A stretch of 14,706 nucleotides of DNA, from contig RCAB01000874.1 of the NCBI GenBank assembly GCA_003640385.1, positions 1-14,706 on the forward strand, read 5' to 3'. A program made the position numbers and the translations under genes. The DNA is from Setaria digitata (taxonomy: Eukaryota > Nematoda > Chromadorea > Rhabditida > Setariidae). The notes beneath the pieces were generated by a model. That model did no database searches and had not been told where the DNA came from. It saw nothing but the letters and a program-made list of their open reading frames with translations. Shown here one piece after another: positions 12,401 through 14,706 of this stretch; the first letter of the stretch is position 1, and the number at the start of each line of letters is the position of its first letter.

Positions 12401-14598
12401 ATACTTGAGAAATTAAAATAATTGGTGAATATATAAGTTAAAAGAAAGAAAAGCAATTTGGAAATTTTTGAGAAAGAAAATAATTTGAGGATAGTTGAGT
12501 ATTAAAGAAAATGAAAAAATTTTGATATACTTAATTATTTAAAATAATTTAAGCATAATTCATTCATTTGAAATATTTTAAAAATCTATGAAGCCAATAA
12601 TGATGATTGCTAAATTTTCTTTTATCATTGTTTCCTGCTTATGTTGCTAAATTATTATTTACCTAATACAGAAATTTGCCGTAGTTTCAGAATAAATAAA
12701 TAAATAATAAATAAGATAATTTAATAGTGCTAATTAATTAAATAACAACGTAGCACTTTTTTGTGAAATTATGATAATATTGTTGATAATTTCCTCAGTG
12801 TTCAGATATATAGATATTACTTTAAAATTTCAAGAAAGAAAAACTTTAATGGCAAACCACTCAATTAGATAAATTCAATTTATTCATTCTATTCAACAAT
12901 TAATAGTATTTTTATAGTGATATCATACGATATATAGCGATTTCTGCAAGGTCAGAATTGAAGAAACGATTTCCAATGCGGTCCGAAACTAGCCTTACGC
13001 AGGTTTCTTCAATTTCACTATAAATCATCATAAATTCATTATCATGCAATCAATAAGAATTTAATAATAATAATTAATGATAAAAAATAATAAATTGAGT
13101 GACGCATACTAAATAATAAGTAAGAAATAGTAATTTAAATAAGTAACGAATAACAGAAAATGTATAATGAATAATAAATAACAAATATTAGGCAATATGA
13201 ATAACAAATAATCAACAGCAGTTGAAAAATAATAAATAAGAAATGGTGAGTTACAAATAATAAGTGATCAATAACAATTAATGACTATTAATTTAAAAAT
13301 AATAAATACTAAATAGTAAATTATGAATTACAAATAATGAAATAACAAGCAGTAAATGACAAATAACAGATAATAAATTATGCTGAATAATGAATAATAA
13401 ATATCAAATAACAAGTAAAAAGTAATAAATAAGAAAACATAAATTATAAGTAATGAATAACAAATAATAAATAATAATTGACTGGAAATCACAAACAATT
13501 AATGACAAGTAAGAAGTAAAAAATTGTAGATTATAAATTGAAAGGAAGCGAAATTTTTCAGCATTAATATATAATTGACGAAACATTAAATTATATATTT
13601 GTCCGCTAACTTTTTTTTTAGATAAAGTGTTCATTCTAATGAATGAATTGCTAAGAATTTCCACTCATTTAATTGCATAACTTCTGATATATTTCAACCT
13701 ATTTAAATGCATTACTTCTGACACATTTTAATTCCTTAACTATATCATTTCTGCTATATTTTATTTCATTTAATTATATTACTTCCGATACTTTCTTTCT
13801 TTTTTAAATGCCTTTCAAGTAATAATTTATGAGTGATTTTCGTTTATCATATGTAATGAAATTCTAGGCAATCAATGCTTGGCTTTTCAAAGGTTGCTGG
13901 ACGAAAGTAATTATTGCTACTACCGGAAATGTAAGTGAAATAACCGAAAACGAAATCAAAAATTCGGCATTGGCAATCCGTGAAACAATTTGCAAATTCA
14001 TTGAATATGGTATCCTGAATTTTGGTGTTAGTGTTTGATATTCTGACTATTAACAAGCAAAAGCGTTCCGATGTTCTCGAACTCTTGAGTGCCTGAAGTT
14101 CAGAAGAATGATGATGACCAAAGCAAGAAAACAAAAGCATTTATTTATCTTGGAATTCTGGAAAAATTCAGAATAATGTTTTGCCTATCTGTTAGAATTA
14201 TTATCAAAATTTTACCAATGATTTCAACAATTCATTAGCAGGAACGATAGTGATTTTGGCTTAAAATTTATTGGTATAATTGATATCATAGGAAATAATT
14301 ATCAATCAATTATTTCACAATTCTTCATTTTTCAATCCAAAACGATTATGCAATTGTTTCTGGGATTTTTTCCTTTTAACATTTCTCACTCTTTTTTGAA
14401 CACAGATATATATTTGATAATAGCTACATTCCATTACTTTACCATTTATTTCGTTAAGATTTTATTAATTGTTTAATCTCTTTTCTGTCTGACATTTAGC
14501 CATATTTACTTCACTTATTCTTTCTTTCAGTATGGCGTCGAAAAATATTGGTTAAATTCATTAAACGTTACAATCAAAAAAATTAACACCATTTCGAA
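273..14598 (+). CDS. IQGAP: IQGAP-family scaffold protein, partial gene (21 internal exons, both ends missing)
   Basis: Joined exons: 273-411, 1046-1194, 1409-1574, 2550-2753, 3007-3246, 4368-4568, 5220-5417, 6063-6263, 6998-7195, 7710-7916, 8505-8659, 9083-9235, 9604-9742, 9905-9991, 10274-10395, 10627-10813, 11364-11544, 12068-12328, 12918-13002, 13868-14026, 14531-14598. All introns are GT-AG and phases agree at every junction. Domain order is CH end (residues 1-46 of the fragment), about nine IQGAP repeats (about 60-686), WW-like remnant (687-737), one IQ motif (about 755-780), helical linker and GRD (about 813 onward), matching human IQGAP1 order. Known for the family: a cortical actin-binding scaffold that binds calmodulin and active Rac/Cdc42 and acts in cytokinesis, adhesion and migration. 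Start codon and C-terminal domain are outside the window. Family assignment is secure; the C. elegans counterpart is probably pes-7 (recalled, not checked). Least certain joins are the exon 17 donor and exons 20-21. Confidence 0.9.
412..1045 (+). other. Intron 1
   Basis: AT-rich intron of 634 bases with no coding signal on either strand. Minus-strand open frames here are low-complexity F/Y/I/S peptides from A-rich plus-strand sequence. A 16-base string TGGTAATACTGAAAAT (about 934-949) recurs in intron 3 near 1768-1783. Confidence 0.7.
1046..1194 (+). CDS. IQGAP exon 2: linker after CH and start of first IQGAP repeat
   Basis: Acceptor CTTTTTTAG, donor AAG|GTAAAA at 1195; phase 1 in, phase 0 out. 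Joined to exon 1 it reads PKIMNDVRERLKDNDLSLFG, then NIDEILAK, then EAHMNAVIKLNNSVDD. It parallels human IQGAP1 INNMKTELEKYGIQMPAFSK followed by AALHAAVIAINEAI, so it joins the CH domain to the first repeat. The shared asparagine-rich helix end and exact phase match make the exon convincing. Confidence 0.88.
1195..1408 (+). other. Intron 2
   Basis: Short AT-rich intron (214 bases) with donor GTAAAA and acceptor TTATTTTAG. Nothing else is seen in it. Confidence 0.8.
1409..1574 (+). CDS. IQGAP exon 3: remainder of IQGAP repeat 1
   Basis: Phase 0 in, phase 1 out; acceptor TATTTTAG, donor AATC|GTACGT at 1575. It encodes ESLLKCLKYADSGILYVNDA, a variable middle, and ends LNREQIQSVVTAVN. The end is the repeat-terminal signature L-T-x-x-E-I-Q-x-x-I-x-x-V-N of IQGAP repeats. 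With exon 2 this makes the first repeat, the only one split by an intron after its first helix; later repeats are one exon each. Confidence 0.9.
1972..2226 (+). repeat. 127-base direct duplicate across N at 2099 (assembly overlap)
   Basis: Bases 1972-2098 and 2100-2226 are identical over 127 positions except two C/T differences, and are separated by one N. This is the pattern of two contig ends that overlap but were scaffolded without merging, the differences probably being allelic. A genuine tandem repeat with an ambiguous base is the less likely alternative. Confidence 0.85.
2224..2408 (+). repeat. 92-base direct duplicate across N at 2316 (assembly overlap)
   Basis: Bases 2224-2315 and 2317-2408 are identical apart from one C/T difference and flank a single N. 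Same interpretation as the neighbouring duplicate: unmerged overlapping contig ends. Confidence 0.85.
2550..2753 (+). CDS. IQGAP exon 4: IQGAP repeat 2
   Basis: Acceptor ATTTCAG, donor AAG|GTTTCA (weak, GTT type) at 2754; phase 1 in and out, 204 bases. Encodes HAEALKQLESVLRDGKIPEV, then a middle with LLYAQELYKM, ending LTIEQVETLLK. The YAQELYKM helix and L-T-x-E-x-V-E-x-L-L end match the family repeat (human LYQKELATLQ ... LTHPELSVAVEML). This is the first of seven phase-symmetric repeat exons. Confidence 0.88.
3007..3246 (+). CDS. IQGAP exon 5: IQGAP repeat 3
   Basis: Acceptor TTTATTTAG, donor GAG|GTAGTA at 3247; phase 1-1, 240 bases, the longest repeat exon. It contains YALESDENCLCEALKC, a helix with YKNAIREKYDNVG, and ends VDELRDIIKQVNDEMMENR. 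The terminal D-x-L-R-D-I-I-K-Q-V-N is the repeat signature. It is richer in cysteine (four) than its neighbours. Confidence 0.88.
3335..3450 (+). pseudogene. Candidate decayed IQGAP-repeat exon A
   Basis: From 3412 one frame reads TEAEAVITAVIEYW, close to the repeat end in exon 3 (REQIQSVVTAVN). Upstream, from about 3335, a different frame reads ELMKDEGKTGKLKDAD, plausible as the front helix. A frameshift near 3410 separates them and no good donor follows. I read it as a dead repeat exon in the space between live repeats 3 and 4. The similarity is short, so confidence is moderate. Confidence 0.4.
3590..3766 (+). repeat. Direct duplicate across N at 3667 (assembly overlap)
   Basis: The sequence before N (about 3591-3666) and after it (3668-3766) both contain AATATTAATGTTCAATAACA and both end in TTTGTTTAAAAAATCGCAAT followed by AATTTTAGCAAA, with some internal length difference. 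This fits unmerged contig ends in low-complexity sequence. Confidence 0.7.
3978..4103 (+). pseudogene. Decayed IQGAP-repeat exon B
   Basis: Starts after ATATCACAG and ends at a phase-1 donor-like GTT G|GTAATG. Front part (about 4006-4041) reads LIKNDVKSLRDN before a stop, matching the front of live repeats (exon 7 ACQRNDSRML). The end (4059-4103) reads VIEVNIQKMTDQMSV in another frame, matching the repeat end (IIQQINERI). The middle is deleted and carries stops, so 126 bases remain of a usual 200. Retained splice-like borders, and front and rear homology in the right order, make this a good candidate for a dead repeat exon. Confidence 0.55.
4167..4228 (+). pseudogene. Possible fragment of an IQGAP-repeat exon C
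   Basis: After a TTGATAG acceptor-like string one frame reads (V)SEMHDNQDTNHINQLYKAN and stops. It resembles the start of exon 7 (VQDMITACQRNDSRMLTKVL) in the opening V-x-[DE]-M and in spacing, but identity is low. It may be chance. Confidence 0.25.
4331..4372 (+). repeat. 21-bp tandem duplication doubling a splice acceptor
   Basis: Bases 4331-4351 and 4352-4372 are identical 21-base copies of a segment made of the intron's last 16 bases (ending ATTACAG) and the first 5 exon bases. There are thus two acceptors, AG at 4345-4346 and AG at 4366-4367. Using the first adds 21 bases and puts TAA in frame three codons in; only the second gives the repeat exon. Confidence 0.95.
4368..4568 (+). CDS. 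IQGAP exon 6: IQGAP repeat 4
   Basis: Starts at the second of two duplicated acceptors; donor TTTG|GTTTGT at 4569; phase 1-1, 201 bases. Reads VCIIKDACKKGDKIALANAL, then REDLMAHYLEELQEADF, ending ININDILKYTNEKM-like. It has the array's common pattern: A-C-x-x-x-D near residue 8, a D-L-x-x-x-Y-L helix mid-exon, and I-x-x-I-x-x-x-x-N at the end. The choice of acceptor is forced by the in-frame stop after the upstream one. Confidence 0.92.
4791..4950 (+). repeat. Three degenerate tandem units of about 52 bases
   Basis: Units begin near 4791 (TTAATTCGGTTCTATGATGT), 4844 (TAATTTAATGCATGATATGA) and 4895 (TAATTTAGTTCATGATGTGA), each followed by a GRTTACCTG or GATTCGGTTC-like stretch and GTTCATT. 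They also resemble the exon 7 boundary (TAATTCAGTGCAAGATATGA), so they may be further eroded copies of it; that link is tentative. Confidence 0.55.
5109..5186 (+). pseudogene. Decayed partial duplicate of exon 7 start with its acceptor (remnant D)
   Basis: This segment aligns with the adjacent live segment 5187-5270, beginning at (T)ATAGTAGAA in the intron and ending at GTTAAC in the exon. Its acceptor is TTTAG in place of TTCAG. Read in the same frame it gives (V)QNIVFRRNDSDVNVL then a stop, versus live VQDMITACQRNDSRMLT. The NDS core and both borders are retained. It is a tandem duplication of an intron-exon boundary that has since decayed. Confidence 0.75.
5220..5417 (+). CDS. IQGAP exon 7: IQGAP repeat 5
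   Basis: Acceptor TTAATTCAG, donor AAAG|GTAATT at 5418; phase 1-1, 198 bases. Reads VQDMITACQRNDSRMLTKVL, a helix with LAPYYLEAIKR, ending TPNIVETIIQQINERIPEI. Full-length repeat of the same length class as exons 6, 8, 9 and 10. A decayed duplicate of its first 50 coding bases lies immediately upstream. Confidence 0.92.
5418..6062 (+). other. Intron 7, T-rich with a long-period degenerate repeat
   Basis: 645 bases, strongly T-rich on the plus strand. CAGTATTTTAGGCAACCACT (from 5557) recurs as CAGTATTTTAAGCAATCATT (from 5706), a period of about 149 bases, with T-rich flanks matching loosely on both sides. No coding signal. Confidence 0.65.
6063..6263 (+). CDS. IQGAP exon 8: IQGAP repeat 6
   Basis: Acceptor AAAATTAG, donor TTTG|GTTAGG (non-consensus) at 6264; phase 1-1, 201 bases. 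Reads VHGIEWACQKGDIDNLRQML, then VRYYLEALKNGHYITVEE, ending IEEIIATVNETI. Perhaps the most typical repeat of the set: W-A-C-x-K-G-D front, YYLEAL helix, E-E-I-E-E-I-I-x-x-V-N end. Confidence 0.92.
6264..6997 (+). other. Intron 8
   Basis: 734 bases, AT-rich, without recognised exon remnants. It contains N at 6616 followed at once by a (TA)n run (6617-6640), probably an assembly break at the microsatellite. Confidence 0.7.
6617..6640. repeat. (TA)n microsatellite beside an N
   Basis: A run of TA dinucleotides starts directly after N at 6616. The true length is probably unresolved in this assembly. Confidence 0.9.
6998..7195 (+). CDS. IQGAP exon 9: IQGAP repeat 7
   Basis: Acceptor AATTGCAG, donor ACAA|GTATGC at 7196; phase 1-1, 198 bases. 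Reads VCNVASICKQNDEAKLANVL, then VRKDLMQQYLNALINVNY, ending DIEMIIAKINQSVENN. The open frame runs on to 7251, and another GT follows CCAG at 7246, but that donor would be phase 0 and break the frame into exon 10, so 7195 is preferred. Confidence 0.9.
7196..7709 (+). other. Intron 9, with degenerate tandem units
   Basis: 514 bases. Three related units share TGTAAATA...AGTTTGCAAATAA..ATAAAGGTATG: near 7260-7290 (partial), 7362-7406 and 7422-7465, with a period of about 60 between the last two. The open frame continuous with exon 10 from 7598 is upstream intron sequence, not coding. Confidence 0.6.
7260..7465 (+). repeat. Degenerate tandem repeat, about 60-base unit
   Basis: Compare ATGTAAACAAGAGTGAAGAA (7362) with ATGTAAATAGGAGTGGATAA (7422) and TGTAAATAAAATGAATAAGT (7261); each continues with a TTTGCAAATAA or TCTGTAAATAA core. 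It lies at the 5' end of intron 9. Confidence 0.6.
7710..7916 (+). CDS. IQGAP exon 10: IQGAP repeat 8
   Basis: Acceptor CATTTTCAG, donor GATA|GTAAGA at 7917; phase 1-1, 207 bases. Reads MAMIALACQQNDCNSLLLAL, then FIPYYMFAIKKGQSSTVEE, ending VEQIIQKVNEDVNNAAARL. Last of the seven phase-symmetric repeat exons. An in-frame ATG (7697) exists upstream in the intron but the strong acceptor and shared phase argue that it is not a start. Confidence 0.92.
7917..8504 (+). other. Intron 10, with a candidate dead repeat exon
   Basis: 588 bases, AT-rich. Apart from the stretch at 8267-8371 nothing coding is seen. The acceptor of exon 11 is preceded by a long pyrimidine run. Confidence 0.7.
8267..8371 (+). 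pseudogene. Candidate decayed IQGAP-repeat exon E
   Basis: One open frame reads ATSTTRNDRNLLEDFSNDYV, then ILEILFDLNKVKN and a stop. Its front resembles live exon 10 (ALACQQNDCNSLLLALRSL), also at the DNA level (AATGATCGTAATCTGTTG versus AATGACTGTAATAGTTTGTTG). The rear I-L-x-x-L-x-x-x-N-K-V loosely fits the repeat end, with the middle helix missing. No convincing splice sites flank it. Confidence 0.4.
8505..8659 (+). CDS. IQGAP exon 11: degenerate last IQGAP repeat
   Basis: Strong acceptor CTTTTTTTCCAG, donor TTG|GTATTT at 8660; phase 1 in, phase 0 out, 155 bases. Reads TLRLNIFLADGKTKDAIKLL, then a basic stretch with KSDYVARLRQEIIARMNKL. The front (FLADGKTKDAIKLL) fits human AINEAVESGDVGKTLSAL, and the rear helix fits ETYHSDLAEAKKKKL, placing it as the last repeat directly before the WW region. 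It lacks the E-E-I-E..V-N end that the other repeats have. Confidence 0.85.
8660..9082 (+). other. Intron 11, carrying the left arm of a perfect inverted repeat
   Basis: 423 bases. Contains the 71-base left arm (8792-8862). About 8937-9080 has two loose copies of an AATTCAAA(A/T)TTAAA...AAAGC-type unit of about 70 bases. No coding signal. Confidence 0.75.
8792..8862 (+). repeat. Left arm of a perfect 71-bp inverted repeat flanking exon 12
   Basis: The reverse complement of 8792-8862 is identical to 9261-9331 over all 71 bases (position x pairs with 18123 minus x). The arms are 398 bases apart and exon 12 lies between them. The arm is mixed in composition (CGACAATTAGC, AGCTCAATGG, AAAGCCGAG), so it is not a simple-sequence coincidence. 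Confidence 0.97.
9083..9235 (+). CDS. IQGAP exon 12: WW-like segment without tryptophans
   Basis: Acceptor AATTTTTTAG, donor GAG|GTATAA at 9236; phase 0 in and out, 153 bases (51 codons). Reads EYLRERFPDGLLYINVESEE, then IIHYEPNKTIEWMLTSEEIE. This aligns to the human IQGAP1 WW domain (WVKGGYYYYHNLETQEGGWDEP ... LSREEIQ). The YINVESEE core and the EP after the second Trp site are kept, but both signature Trp positions are replaced (by Tyr/Phe and His or Tyr). Phase symmetry means that skipping this exon would keep the frame. Confidence 0.88.
9236..9603 (+). other. Intron 12, carrying the right arm of the inverted repeat
   Basis: 368 bases. Right arm at 9261-9331 begins only 25 bases after the donor. 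An open stretch after TTTTCAG at 9374 was considered as an exon and rejected because no phase-compatible donor follows and exons 12 and 13 join directly in agreement with human IQGAP. Confidence 0.75.
9261..9331 (-). repeat. Right arm of the perfect 71-bp inverted repeat
   Basis: Exact reverse complement of 8792-8862, downstream of exon 12. In the pre-mRNA the arms could form a 71-bp duplex with exon 12 in a 398-base loop. Confidence 0.97.
9604..9742 (+). CDS. IQGAP exon 13: single IQ motif
   Basis: Acceptor TTTCTCATAG, donor TTGA|GTGAGA at 9743; phase 0 in, phase 1 out. Reads DIVEMINDKEEMKQKNGADK, then EIVEKAARIIQHWWKKQQF and SKNFDEL. AARIIQHWWKKQQF is an IQ motif (I-Q-x-x-x-[RK]-x-x-x-[FR]), the calmodulin/light-chain binding element. 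Human IQGAP1 has four such motifs; I can find only this one. The donor is fixed by the next exon, giving FDELIKSDKPSLQLIRRFV against human YKTLINAEDPPMVVVRKFV. Confidence 0.9.
9905..9991 (+). CDS. IQGAP exon 14: linker between IQ motif and coiled region
   Basis: Acceptor is a long T-run then CAG; donor GCAG|GTGACA at 9992; phase 1-1, 87 bases. Reads IKSDKPSLQLIRRFVSLLLH then TPNDKKEDA. It matches the conserved human stretch VVVRKFVHLLDQSDQDFQEE just after the IQ repeats. Confidence 0.9.
9992..10273 (+). other. Intron 14
   Basis: 282 AT-rich bases with no coding or structural signal seen. The acceptor ACAAATAG is weak, lacking a pyrimidine run. Confidence 0.65.
10274..10395 (+). CDS. IQGAP exon 15: helical linker before the GRD
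   Basis: Phase 1 in, phase 0 out; donor TCT|GTGGGT at 10396. Reads ELERNRAYATKLIDANRNLE, then EKMMDLDDKIIKMSINKIQLS. This matches human MKMREEVITLIRSNQQLENDLNLMDIKIGLLVKNKITL, a charged coiled-coil-like helix. The start is set by homology and phase because the acceptor is poor; an upstream in-frame extension to 10243 is not conserved. Confidence 0.85.
10627..10813 (+). CDS. IQGAP exon 16: lead-in helices of the GRD
   Basis: Acceptor TTATTGCAG, donor AACA|GTAATG at 10814; phase 0 in, phase 1 out, 187 bases. Reads EVQEFIRSIRTEMIKEIKRD and later YEIIFFYLQIKFECFTRLM. The second part matches human YQHLFYLLQTNPTYLAKLI, immediately upstream of the RasGAP-related domain. A ten-base T run within the exon (FF in the protein) is a risk point for sequencing error. 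Confidence 0.87.
10814..11363 (+). other. Intron 16
   Basis: 550 AT-rich bases. A small hairpin (AACCCAAA near 10830 with TTTGGGTT near 10863) follows the donor. An open frame at 10912-11127 begins near an acceptor-like TTTGACAG but has no phase-compatible donor and no homology to IQGAP, and exons 16 and 17 join without gap against the human protein, so it is treated as intron. Confidence 0.65.
11364..11544 (+). CDS. IQGAP exon 17: start of the RasGAP-related domain (GRD)
   Basis: Acceptor TTACTTTTCAG; phase 1 in, phase 2 out with donor GGA|GTTCAG. Reads ILSDLFRTSVLPVYSYGMSN, then REMSLLALLLANYLAEEI and VEFRNTPSCIILQILM. Human: FTLYNYASNQREEYLLLRLF, TALQEEI, IVTGNPTVIKMVV. The GRD binds Cdc42/Rac. 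The Arg in EFRNTP aligns with the human Thr that replaces the RasGAP arginine finger. An alternative, better-looking donor (CAGAG|GTAATT, exon end 11595, same phase) would add a phenylalanine-rich tail from a T-run; the 11544 end gives an ungapped alignment across the junction and is preferred. Confidence 0.82.
11545..12067 (+). other. Intron 17
   Basis: 523 bases. Its first 50 bases stay open because of a T-run followed by TTTTCAG and AGAG|GTAATT, creating an alternative exon 17 end at 11595. No other exon signal is seen. Confidence 0.65.
12068..12328 (+). CDS. IQGAP exon 18: GRD core
   Basis: Acceptor TATTAG, near-consensus donor CC|GTAAGT at 12329; phase 2 in and out, 261 bases, the longest exon. 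Reads LYGKTEIQRLQIAGLNRKLN, then FNLNPISLFESI, ADQAMGNATVAKILSNSKKF and TYWATVYADVV...EYP. Human counterparts are RQILAPVVKEI, LNIKTDPVDIYKSW, ALAHEEVKTRLDSSIRN and FLSAIVSSVDKIP. This is the helical N-terminal half of the GRD. Confidence 0.88.
12329..12917 (+). other. Intron 18
   Basis: 589 AT-rich bases with an (AATA)n-like run at about 12692-12718. No coding signal on either strand. Confidence 0.7.
12692..12718. repeat. Short (AATA)n run
   Basis: AATAAATAAATAAATAATAA-type simple sequence within intron 18. Confidence 0.8.
12911..13024 (+). promoter_or_regulatory. Potential pre-mRNA stem enclosing exon 19 and both splice sites
   Basis: TTTATAGTGA (12911-12920), spanning the acceptor, is the reverse complement of TCACTATAAA (13015-13024). 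Inside it AATTGAAGAAAC (12956-12967) is the perfect complement of GTTTCTTCAATT (13003-13014), which contains the donor. The two right-hand arms abut, so the helices could stack, with 35-base loops on the left side and at the tip. Pairing is seen in the sequence; a role in splicing is inference. Confidence 0.55.
12918..13002 (+). CDS. IQGAP exon 19: GRD, RYIA...RFP motif
   Basis: A small exon of 85 bases: acceptor TTTTATAG, donor CAG|GTTTCT at 13003; phase 2 in, phase 0 out. Joined to exon 18 it reads EYPDIIRYIAISARSELKKR then FPMRSETSLTQ. The match to human KIPYGMRFIAKVLKDSLHEKFPDAGEDELLK is excellent (RYIA, FP, spacing). Both splice sites can be drawn into base-paired stems (see regulatory entry). 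Confidence 0.85.
13003..13867 (+). other. Intron 19, mostly low-complexity AT sequence
   Basis: 865 bases. After the first 50 it is dominated by a cryptically simple A-rich tract (about 13056-13535) and then a T-rich region. No coding signal; minus-strand open frames here are low-complexity. Confidence 0.75.
13056..13535. repeat. Cryptically simple AATAA(C/A)AAATAATAAAT tract
   Basis: Nearly 500 bases of interspersed AATAA, AACAA, AAATAATAAAT and GAATAATGAATAA words without a fixed period; G and C are rare and the strand is strongly A-rich. This looks like degenerate simple sequence grown by slippage. Confidence 0.75.
13868..14026 (+). CDS. IQGAP exon 20: GRD C-terminal half
   Basis: Acceptor AAATTCTAG; phase 0 in; preferred donor GGT|GTTAGT at 14027 (phase 0). 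Reads AINAWLFKGCWTKVIIATTG, NVSEITENEIKNSALAIRE, then TICKFIEYGILNFG. It occupies the place of human IIGNLLYYRYMNPAIVAPDA and LTTDQRRNLGSIAKMLQHAA. The pattern of hydrophobic positions fits, but the RasGAP hallmark R-x-x-N-P-A is absent. An alternative donor TATG|GTATCC (exon end 14009, phase 1) would lead to a different ending after exon 21. An internal GTAAGT at 13931 would break the frame. Confidence 0.65.
14027..14530 (+). other. Intron 20
   Basis: 504 bases. A short open stretch at 14037-14093 reads DILTINKQKRSDVLELLSA before a stop; it resembles the human GRD segment DIIDL...LTTDQRRNLGSIAKML but has no splice context. The rest is AT-rich with nothing recognised. Confidence 0.6.
14531..14598 (+). 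CDS. IQGAP exon 21: GRD continuation, last exon seen
   Basis: Acceptor TTCTTTCAG, donor GAA|GTAAGC at 14599; phase 0 in, phase 2 out. Reads YGVEKYWLNSLNVTIKKINT then ISK, which fits human IINEYLSQSYQKFRRFFQ. If the phase-1 donor of exon 20 is used instead, this exon is read as (V)WRRKILVKFIKRYNQKN followed by TAA, ending the protein. The first reading has the better match and a good donor, so I expect the gene to continue past the window. Confidence 0.6.
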
Positions 14599-14706
14599 GT
14601 AAGCAACGAAAAATTCACTAATTACTCTAATTAAGGCATGAGTTACTTTTTCGTTAATAAGCTAACCCTTATAAATAAAATATTTGACTTTCTTTCTTTT
14701 CTTTTT
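14599..14706 (+). other. Start of intron 21 (runs off the window)
   Basis: AT-rich sequence after donor GTAAGC; ends in a CTTT-rich pyrimidine run at the window edge, which could be approaching the next acceptor. Confidence 0.5.

Noticed and set aside
13404..14140. Minus-strand open frames of 86 and 97 codons
   Set aside because: The first comes from the A-rich simple tract; the second is antisense to exon 20 and has no recognisable domain.

Overview
The window looks like a piece of a nematode nuclear genome, most likely a filarial (clade III) worm. It is very AT-rich. Coding blocks are short and all on the plus strand, separated by introns of about 160 to 1120 bases with T-rich ...TTTCAG or ...TTTTAG acceptors. 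Four single N characters mark draft-assembly joins. The species assignment is inference; no search was run.

Almost everything of substance belongs to one gene on the plus strand: an IQGAP-family scaffold protein (nematode orthologue probably of the C. elegans pes-7 type). I reconstruct 21 internal exons (273 to 14598, about 3.5 kb coding, about 1,166 codons) with a continuous reading frame through every junction. The first exons (start codon, front of the calponin-homology domain) lie upstream and the C-terminal region lies downstream, so the gene is cut at both ends.

Layout: exon 1 (273-411) is the end of the CH domain. Exons 2-3 (1046-1574) are the linker and first IQGAP repeat. Exons 4-10 (2550-7916) are seven repeat exons, all beginning and ending in phase 1. 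Exon 11 (8505-8659) is a degenerate repeat. Exon 12 (9083-9235) is a WW-like segment that has lost its tryptophans. Exon 13 (9604-9742) carries a single IQ motif. Exons 14-16 (9905-10813) are the helical linker into the RasGAP-related domain (GRD), and exons 17-21 (11364-14598) are most of the GRD. In the family the CH domain binds actin, the IQ region binds calmodulin or light chains, and the GRD binds Rac/Cdc42-type GTPases.

The introns are the surprising part. Those inside the repeat region hold decayed copies of repeat exons (about 3335-3450, 3978-4103, 4167-4228, 5109-5186, 8267-8371), i.e. a fossil record of exon birth and death. A 21-bp tandem duplication has doubled one splice acceptor (4331-4372). 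Exon 12 sits between the arms of a perfect 71-bp inverted repeat (8792-8862 / 9261-9331). Exon 19 has both splice sites in potential stems. The GRD appears to have arginine at the catalytic-finger position where human IQGAPs have threonine, but has lost the second conserved arginine. No mobile-element protein, tRNA, rRNA or second gene was recognised.
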